From positions 62,001 through 126,000 of the forward strand of contig UQFG01000003.1 in the NCBI GenBank assembly GCA_900540175.1: a stretch of DNA of 64,000 nt, in the 5' to 3' direction. The position numbers were made by a program, and so were the translations under genes. Of this stretch, positions 59,801 to 64,000 are shown in pieces (position 1 is the first letter of the stretch; each line of letters starts with the position of its first letter). This DNA is from an uncultured Mollicutes bacterium (GTDB taxonomy: Bacteria; Bacillota_I; Bacilli_A; Acholeplasmatales; Anaeroplasmataceae). The notes below the pieces were generated by a model. It saw only the letters and a program-made list of their open reading frames with translations. It searched no databases and was not told the origin of the DNA.

Positions 59801-61139
59801 TGCCGTAAAGATGGAAGGTCACGCCCTCATTAAAGTTATCCTCTGAAGATTTAATAACCTCAATGTCTCCACGCTTCAGCGTATTATTGAAAGTAACGGT
59901 TGCGACCTGCCCCGCAACAACGGTTACACGGCGTGTTTCCTGCGGCTCGTATCTGTCATATTCCTGCTCGGTTACGGTATATACTCCCGGCATTAGGTTA
60001 TCCACCTGAATTTGACCTCCGTTTTCGGTCTTAACCGTTTTATCAATGCCGTTTCCCTGAATACGGAAAGAGATACCGTCCACTTTTCCGTCCTCGCTGG
60101 TTTTCACGATTTTTGCCGAGCCGTAGGATACCTTCAGCTTGAGGAATCCCTTAACCGGATCGTTGACAGTCTGAGCGTAGGTTACGGTATCCTGCACACC
60201 GCCGTCCGGTCCGTAGATACCGTCAGTCCAAGTGATAACGCCTTTTCTCTGAGCCGTTTTTTCAGCAGTGATTGTAAGTCCATCGCTCGGCGCTTTATCG
60301 GTGCTGATTGTCAGCTTATTGCCGCTTACAGAAAACTGAACACCTGAGTCATTAGACGAAAACTTATATCCGGAAAGGACATTGTTTGTGTCCGTCAGCG
60401 TAACGGTGTATTTAGAGCCGTCCCATTCAAGTTCGATTTCCTGAGCGCTTCCCGGCGTTTTGGTAAGGAAGCTCGGCAGCTTGGAGTGTTTCTGCACACT
60501 TGCCGCCATTGAGTTGTAGTAGCTCATAATCTTGTCATAAAGCGGGTGGCTGCGGCTGATCTGATCCAGAACAGCGTCCTTGCCGCCTGTGCTGACCTTG
60601 TTAAAGTTTTCATCACGCTCGCCGATGACGGTTTCCCAAATGAGAAGCTGTGTAGCGACTGCGTGAGCCAGCTTATCGCCGCCCTCATTCTGAGAACGCC
60701 ACGAGGTTGAGATCGTTCCCGTATAGCCATACTGGAAGATACGACCGATGAACAGCTTAATATCGTCAGGAGAAATGGTGCTGTTATAGGACGAAGGGTA
60801 GTTATCCCAAAAATCCTCGCCCTTTTTGGTATAGCTGTCTCCGGTCTGCTGCGGGACGCCGATCTCAATACAATAGCAGATATTTCCGTTGTACGATCCC
60901 ATCGCACGGACGGTCGTATAACGGGAGTTGCCTGTTTTCCAGCCGTTCATAAAGGTAAGACTCCCGTGTCCCCATTCTGCGTTATAATTCGAGTCGCCGT
61001 CACGAGGGAAAGAAATAAGATATACATCGTCCGTTTCCTCTGCGGCATAAGCGGTTGTACCAATTCCCACAAGGGAAGTCACGCACATCAGCGCCGCAAG
61101 AAACAGCGACATAATGCGCTTTGGTTTCTTAATTTTCAT
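56880..61139 (-). CDS. Cell-wall-anchored thioester/Cna-B adhesin
   Basis: A 1,419-aa surface protein with a signal peptide (about 1-32, ending TTAYAAEE). The N-terminal thioester domain has the Cys in NICYCIEIG and the Gln in VATQLLIWE. About ten Cna-B/SpaA-like repeats follow, with recurring YTVxEV and GxYxVxE-type strand ends, then the sorting signal DTPKTGDDS, a membrane helix and KKKKKKEDN. Thioester domains bond covalently to a target, and Cna-B repeats make rigid stalks. The sorting motif fits the class B sortase of the same ICE. It may hold donor and recipient together. GGAGG precedes the ATG. Confidence 0.93.
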   Translation of the reverse strand: MKIKKPKRIMSLFLAALMCVTSLVGIGTTAYAAEETDDVYLISFPRDGDSNYNAEWGHGSLTFMNGWKTGNSRYTTVRAMGSYNGNICYCIEIGVPQQTGDSYTKKGEDFWDNYPSSYNSTISPDDIKLFIGRIFQYGYTGTISTSWRSQNEGGDKLAHAVATQLLIWETVIGERDENFNKVSTGGKDAVLDQISRSHPLYDKIMSYYNSMAASVQKHSKLPSFLTKTPGSAQEIELEWDGSKYTVTLTDTNNVLSGYKFSSNDSGVQFSVSGNKLTISTDKAPSDGLTITAEKTAQRKGVITWTDGIYGPDGGVQDTVTYAQTVNDPVKGFLKLKVSYGSAKIVKTSEDGKVDGISFRIQGNGIDKTVKTENGGQIQVDNLMPGVYTVTEQEYDRYEPQETRRVTVVAGQVATVTFNNTLKRGDIEVIKSSEDNFNEGVTFHLYGTSLSGIAVEEYAVTDKNGVATFDDVLISGTTPYTIEEVDTAIRYVIPEDQTAPVKWNEVTTRNFTNVLKKFTVTVTKSDAETGAAQGNASLAGAKYGIFKSDQLIDEYYTDENGQFTTKEYVCDADWTIKELEPSEGYLLDPTVHKVGAEPELYTIEHNQTANDVNEQVIKGNIAIIKHTDDGDTQIETPEEGAVFEVYLKSAGSFESAKESERDTLICDENGFAQTKDMPYGIYTVHQVSGWEGRELMDDFDVFIAKDAQTYRYLINNRNFESYIQVVKVDAETGKTIPYAGAGFQIYDPSGNLITMEFTYPTPTTVDTFYTDANGSLVTPEKLPYGQGYSIVEVQSPYGYVLDSTPVYFDVAEENSSDESGVTVIKVEKTNMPQKGTISIEKTGEVFFGVSVSGGTDENGQELPVIYQPIYETQGLPDTVYEIRAAEDVVTPDGTLRYSKGELVDTVTTDETGFAESKELYLGKYEVKEVKAGYGMVLSDEVHTVELIYAGQNVAVTETATSFVNERQKVEVSLEKALEINELFGIGNNGEIKNISFGLFADEELVSASGTSIPKDGLLEIITLDENGKATIKTDLPLGSFYVKELATDEHYQLSGEKYPVVFEYAGQEAATVVIAVNDGEPMENKLIYGSVSGKKVDEDGEGLGGALIGLFKSDDVEFTEENALMTAVSGDDGSFSFENVPYGNWYIREIKPLTGFVLNETVYDVNISENEQVVEIEIVNELVRGNIALTKVDAEYTDTKLTGAVFEVYKDSNNNGELDSEDELIGTLTEKEIGQYEMNDLLYGCYFILESASPDSYIRDEGVYEVFIDTDGKTYQVENTEGKGFANEPMRGNLKIVKTSSDGKVEGFAFRITGANGYDVTLETDENGEIFIEGLRIGEYKISEVNNSASAMYILPADKEAAVQMGATTVVEMHNELRDTPKTGDDSKLGLWLTLAGVSAAGIAACGILGFKKKKKKEDN

Positions 61140-61160
61140 TTAAAATCCTCCTTGAAATGA

Positions 61161-61186
61161 AAAAGCGCACCGTTTTTTCGGTGCGC
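61161..61186 (-). terminator. Terminator/attenuator between lipoprotein and adhesin genes
   Basis: On the minus strand GCGCACCG pairs with CGGTGCGC (6-nt A loop) and is followed by TTTTTC. It ends about 20 nt before the adhesin start, so adhesin expression may need read-through. Confidence 0.8.
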
Positions 61187-61207
61187 CCTCTGAATGAAAT
61201 ATTAAAT

Positions 61208-61876
61208 TTAGGCATAGCCGATATAAATGTCATAGACTCCGCCGGAGAGTTCCTCCGCCCAAATCCATACGGCTGCAATATCATCGTCTGCCTTGTATCG
61301 GTCTAAGCGGCTGTGAATATCCCTTTCAAGATATTCGCAATGCGCTCCGGCACGAATGGGATTATCCCAACAGTAAACCGCCTCGCTGTCTAACTGAAGT
61401 CCGACGCTCAAAGCATAATCTTTCGCAAAGGAAATCCAGTAGTCAATGTCAAAGTCGATTTCGGCTTCGCTTGTCGATTCCTCTGTTTCAGTCAGTATAG
61501 GCGCTTCACTTTCTTCGGGAATATCCGGCTGTGGTTTTGATACGGAATGCTCGGTCTTATCCGCTTTGTTGAGCTGTGTGGCGGATTGTGCCGCCTGCTC
61601 GGTTTCAGAAACAGTCTGAGGCTGTTCGGAGTTGACCGTATTCTTTTCCGCTTCTGCTTTTTCCTGTTTTTCAGGCTCTGATTCCTGTGCGGCTTCAGGC
61701 GTTGTTTCAACCTCCTTACTCTCATTTACCGCAGGCGCTTCTGATTCGGGTAAGCTTTGATTACTCTCCGAAAAAGAAAACGGCTGCGACTTATCTTCAT
61801 TCGGCGGGGCATTGTTGCAGCCTGTAAGCACGATCAGTAAAAAAGCCGCTAAAAAAGCAATTATTTTCGTTTTCAT
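61208..61876 (-). CDS. Lipoprotein of the ICE
   Basis: A 222-aa protein. The signal ends in the lipobox LTGC (residues 17-20). A long disordered Glu/Ser/Pro-rich linker (about 25-140) follows, then a compact C-terminal domain of about 80 residues (FDIDYWISFAKDYALSVGLQ through SGGVYDIYIGYA). Genes of this type precede the adhesin in related elements. Surface exclusion or channel assembly are possible roles; neither is shown. Confidence 0.82.
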   Translation of the reverse strand: MKTKIIAFLAAFLLIVLTGCNNAPPNEDKSQPFSFSESNQSLPESEAPAVNESKEVETTPEAAQESEPEKQEKAEAEKNTVNSEQPQTVSETEQAAQSATQLNKADKTEHSVSKPQPDIPEESEAPILTETEESTSEAEIDFDIDYWISFAKDYALSVGLQLDSEAVYCWDNPIRAGAHCEYLERDIHSRLDRYKADDDIAAVWIWAEELSGGVYDIYIGYA

Positions 61877-62119
61877 TGCGCTTCACTCCTTTTCTGCCGC
61901 CATTGTAATGCGAAACAGCGTTTCAGGCAAAGGTGTGAAACGAAGGTTAATCTTACATCATAGGGCATACCTCCTGTGCTTTGGAATGGTGCGTTTTCCT
62001 GAGATAGATTGAGTTAGGTGAGATAGCTGTAATCAGGAGAGATAGTTTTATTCTTTCGGATAGTGAGATAGTTTAGGGGTTGGAGTGTGAGGAAGGGGAA
62101 GTAAAAAACACACTCCGCC
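61877..62119. other. Spacer between parB and the lipoprotein gene
   Basis: 243 nt without a gene. It carries the GAGATAG repeats listed separately, a GAAAC-AGC-GTTTC inverted repeat near 61911, and presumably the promoter of the lipoprotein/adhesin genes. Confidence 0.6.
62001..62071. repeat. GAGATAG repeat array, possible centromere or operator
   Basis: Exact GAGATAG words start at 62001, 62020, 62039 and 62065 (spacing 19, 19, 26), with weaker copies GAGTTAG (62011) and GGATAG (62059). The regular 19-nt spacing resembles iterons bound by a partition or regulatory protein. The array lies 49 nt past the parB stop. Confidence 0.65.
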
Positions 62120-63061
62120 TTACCTGCTGTCACGCTCGGCACGGTTACGCAAATACTTGTTGTAATGCTCCAGCGCCTTGCATACATACGCCTCCGTTTG
62201 GTTTATGGGGATATTTTTCGGGATAAGGCTTCGCACTCTATCCCCACGCAAAACAATCTTCTCACGCTGATTCGGCTTTTCCTCGCTCATAATCGCAGAA
62301 ATCGCCTCTGTGGTCAGCTTGCCTTCCTCGAAAAACTTTCGCATACGGATTGCCTGATCGTGAGACGGGGTACAATCGTTTAAGTCGATTTCGTCCACTA
62401 AATCCCTTTGGCAGTCCTCGTTCAGATAAGACAGCTCAACGGCAGGGCGCATTTTGATTCTGCCCTCGTCCACAAATTCAAGCAGCTCAGGCACAAGGTT
62501 TGTAAGGCGGATATAACGCTGGATTTGCGTTTGACTCTCGCCACTTTGAGACGCCAGTTCTTCTCTTGAATAATTTTGTCCCACTGGGACTAAATTTCCC
62601 TTTTTCGGTCTGCCTGCCTGTCTTTTCATAGCGTCAAGCCGCATTTTATATGCGTGGGCTTTCTCCGAGGGAAGTATCTGCGACCGCTGGAAGTTGCTTT
62701 CGACCATTAAAATCGTCGCTTCATCACGGTCGAGGTCTACCACCTCACATCTGAGCGTTTCAAATCCGGCAAGCTCGCAGGCTCTTTTTCGCCTGTGTCC
62801 TGAGATAAGCTCATATCTGCCGTCCTCCTTCTGTCTTACGGTAGCAGGAGTAATCACGCCACGCTCTTTGATACTTTCCACAAGCTGAAACATATCCTCA
62901 TCTTCCCGCACCTTAAACGGGTGGTCAGGGAAATCGTCGATTTCCTCAAGCGGAATATCTCTGATTTTGGAAAGCTTTGCTTCATCTCGTTCCTCCTGTG
63001 AGGAAAACAGCTCATCGAGTGTGTTCGTCGGCAGCGAGAAGTCGCTCTTTCTGCCTGCCAT
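62120..63061 (-). CDS. parB: ParB/Spo0J-family partition protein
   Basis: A 313-aa protein. The ParB nuclease-like domain (about 35-130) has ISGHRRKRACELAG and VESNFQRSQILPSEKAHAY, and the HTH region follows (ELASQSGESQTQIQRYIRL). It should bind a centromere-like site and, with ParA, keep the excised circular ICE from being lost. GGAGG precedes the ATG. It overlaps parA by 50 nt. Confidence 0.92.
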   Translation of the reverse strand: MAGRKSDFSLPTNTLDELFSSQEERDEAKLSKIRDIPLEEIDDFPDHPFKVREDEDMFQLVESIKERGVITPATVRQKEDGRYELISGHRRKRACELAGFETLRCEVVDLDRDEATILMVESNFQRSQILPSEKAHAYKMRLDAMKRQAGRPKKGNLVPVGQNYSREELASQSGESQTQIQRYIRLTNLVPELLEFVDEGRIKMRPAVELSYLNEDCQRDLVDEIDLNDCTPSHDQAIRMRKFFEEGKLTTEAISAIMSEEKPNQREKIVLRGDRVRSLIPKNIPINQTEAYVCKALEHYNKYLRNRAERDSR

Positions 63062-63842
63062 CGGCTAACACCTCCTTTGTGAAATTGGCGTAAGCCTTAG
63101 ATACCGAACTGTTTGGCTCGTATGCGTATATGCTTTTTCCTTTAGAGGATACCTCTGCGGCTTTTACGGCAGTCGGGATCATTGTTTTGTATATACGGAT
63201 ATGGCTGCCGAAATTGTCCCTGAGAGCTTCCACCGTGCTTTTTGCAAGATTTGTTCTCCCGTCCACAAGCGTCAGAAGAATCCCGTCGATTTTCAAATCG
63301 GCGTTTGTGTGTTTCCTCACTTTCGCAATCGTTCCCAATAGCTGCGTCATTCCTTTAGCGGGAAGATACTGTGCCTGAACTGGGATAATCACGCTGTCTG
63401 CCGCCGTAAGTGCGTTAAAGGTAATCATACCCAAGCTCGGCATACAGTCAATGAGGACATAATCGTACTTGTCTTTTACAAGACTCAGATAATTCTTCAG
63501 GACGCTCTCTCGGCTCATCGCCGTTACAAGCGTCATTTCCAATGACGATAGGCTGAGATTGGACGGTACAAGATCAACCTTTTCAGTATGGTGTAATATA
63601 CCGTCAAATGGCTTTTGTTCCTGCTCAGATACGATTGCCTGAAGCTTCTCTGTAAGCGTTAAGGGAAGGCTGTCCGTATCCCTCCAGCCGAGACAGGTCG
63701 TTAAATCGCCCTGTGGATCAGCGTCAATCAACAGCACTTTCTTCCCTTGCATAGCAAGTCCTACACCTAAATTCACTGCGGTTGTGGTCTTTCCCACACC
63801 GCCTTTCTGATTGCATATCGCAATGGTTTTGCAGTTAGACAT
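63012..63842 (-). CDS. parA: ParA-family ATPase
   Basis: A 276-aa partition ATPase with the deviant Walker A KGGVGKTTTAVNLG near the start, then LLIDADPQGDLTTCLG and DYVLIDCMPSLGMITFNAL. It moves the ParB-bound element during cell division. It is the first gene of the par operon. GGAGG lies 12 nt before the ATG, a slightly long gap. Confidence 0.93.
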   Translation of the reverse strand: MSNCKTIAICNQKGGVGKTTTAVNLGVGLAMQGKKVLLIDADPQGDLTTCLGWRDTDSLPLTLTEKLQAIVSEQEQKPFDGILHHTEKVDLVPSNLSLSSLEMTLVTAMSRESVLKNYLSLVKDKYDYVLIDCMPSLGMITFNALTAADSVIIPVQAQYLPAKGMTQLLGTIAKVRKHTNADLKIDGILLTLVDGRTNLAKSTVEALRDNFGSHIRIYKTMIPTAVKAAEVSSKGKSIYAYEPNSSVSKAYANFTKEVLADGRQKERLLAADEHTR

Positions 63843-64000
63843 TCTAAGCTTTGACCTCCTTTCTCAAAATTCACAGCCATCAAAGTATGGCTATGTACTT
63901 GACCGGTTCATTTCCTAACCGGTCGGGCAATATTTGTTCTCAACACCCCTTGCCGAGCATAACGCTTTAGGGAAGTCACTAAGGAACAGACTGCTGATCT
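63843..64000. promoter_or_regulatory. parA upstream region with inverted repeats
   Basis: GACCGGTT (63901-63908) and AACCGGTC (63917-63924) are exact inverted copies, and AGCCAT/ATGGCT (63875-63892) forms a second small hairpin. They lie 33-82 nt before parA and could be the par operator. No gene is seen to the window end. Confidence 0.5.

Larger units (their letters stand above)
14431..64000. mobile_element. Tn1549/CTn-type integrative and conjugative element, left end to window edge
   Basis: The element runs from the attL core in the tRNA anticodon loop past the window end (at least 49.6 kb). It has a full module set: tyrosine integrase and HTH genes, ImmR/ImmA-type control, MOBP relaxase, MobC, PcfB, VirD4/TraG, VirB4, VirB6-like, PrgI, Maff2, CHAP hydrolase, class B sortase, surface adhesin, and ParA/ParB. 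Gene order from relaxase to CHAP follows the Tn1549 group. No antibiotic resistance gene was recognised. The replication initiator and attR are not in view. Two defects (VirB4 frameshift, intron-split coupling protein) bear on whether it can still transfer. Confidence 0.93.

Noticed and set aside
62001..62071. CRISPR array
   Set aside because: The repeats are 7 nt long with unequal 12-19-nt gaps and no cas genes nearby.
14431..64000. Antibiotic resistance cargo (tet, erm, van, cfr)
   Set aside because: No gene of these families is recognisable despite leader structures of the kind used by such genes. The ABC cargo is a transporter of YtrA-operon type, not an ABC-F protein.

Overview
The window joins about 14.4 kb of low-GC Bacillota chromosome (positions 1-14,393) to at least 49.6 kb of an integrative and conjugative element (ICE) of the Tn1549/CTn type (14,394 to the right edge, where it is still running). 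The chromosomal part suggests a fermentative anaerobe: it carries an [FeFe]-hydrogenase, a ClC channel, a MarR-controlled heterodimeric ABC exporter, and a LysR-linked redox cluster (sugar acetyltransferase, iron alcohol dehydrogenase, lipoprotein flavodoxin/aldo-keto reductase). An Erysipelotrichia- or Clostridia-like host is a guess. Several chromosomal genes are decaying: a G-run frameshift in the alcohol dehydrogenase, the last third of a thioredoxin, and the start of a cytosine methyltransferase next to the insertion point.

The ICE begins inside the anticodon loop of a tRNA-Arg(CCU) gene. Only the displaced 3' half of that gene is visible (14,394-14,438). Reading inward on the minus strand are a tyrosine integrase, four small genes with six excisionase-like HTH domains, a MazF-like toxin with a zinc ribbon, and a sigma-like regulator. 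The sigma-like gene has a complex leader: two short leader peptides, an overlapping terminator/antiterminator and a hairpin that hides its ribosome binding site. Next come a zinc ribbon protein, an ImmA/IrrE-like protease and a Y-family DNA polymerase. They face an ImmR/ImmA-type repressor-protease pair across a consensus promoter filled with four CACAAAC/GTTTGTG operators. This looks like a decision module for excision, possibly responsive to DNA damage and translation stress.

From 23 to 28 kb there is mosaic cargo: half an HsdS, two unknown proteins, XRE and GntR regulators, and a YtrA-type ABC transporter lying between an intact CHAP hydrolase gene and a diverged fragment of its 3' end. 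The transfer region (28-45 kb, minus strand) holds, in reverse transcription order, CHAP hydrolase, Cys-rich VLP protein, class B sortase, VirB4 (frameshifted), PrgI, VirB6-like, Maff2, VirD4/TraG coupling protein, ArdC-like protein, PcfB, MOBP relaxase, MobC, a candidate oriT, YodL/DUF3846 and Toprim proteins. The coupling-protein gene is split by a 362-nt group I intron; excising it restores the frame exactly.

The rest (46-64 kb) has an 8.65-kb gene for a DarB-like methyltransferase-helicase with an embedded MutS-I-like domain, several unknown genes, a 1,419-aa thioester/Cna-B adhesin with a TPKTG sortase signal (likely partner of the class B sortase), a lipoprotein, a GAGATAG repeat array and parB-parA. 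The replication initiator and right end are outside the window. All family names come from motif recognition; no database search was run.
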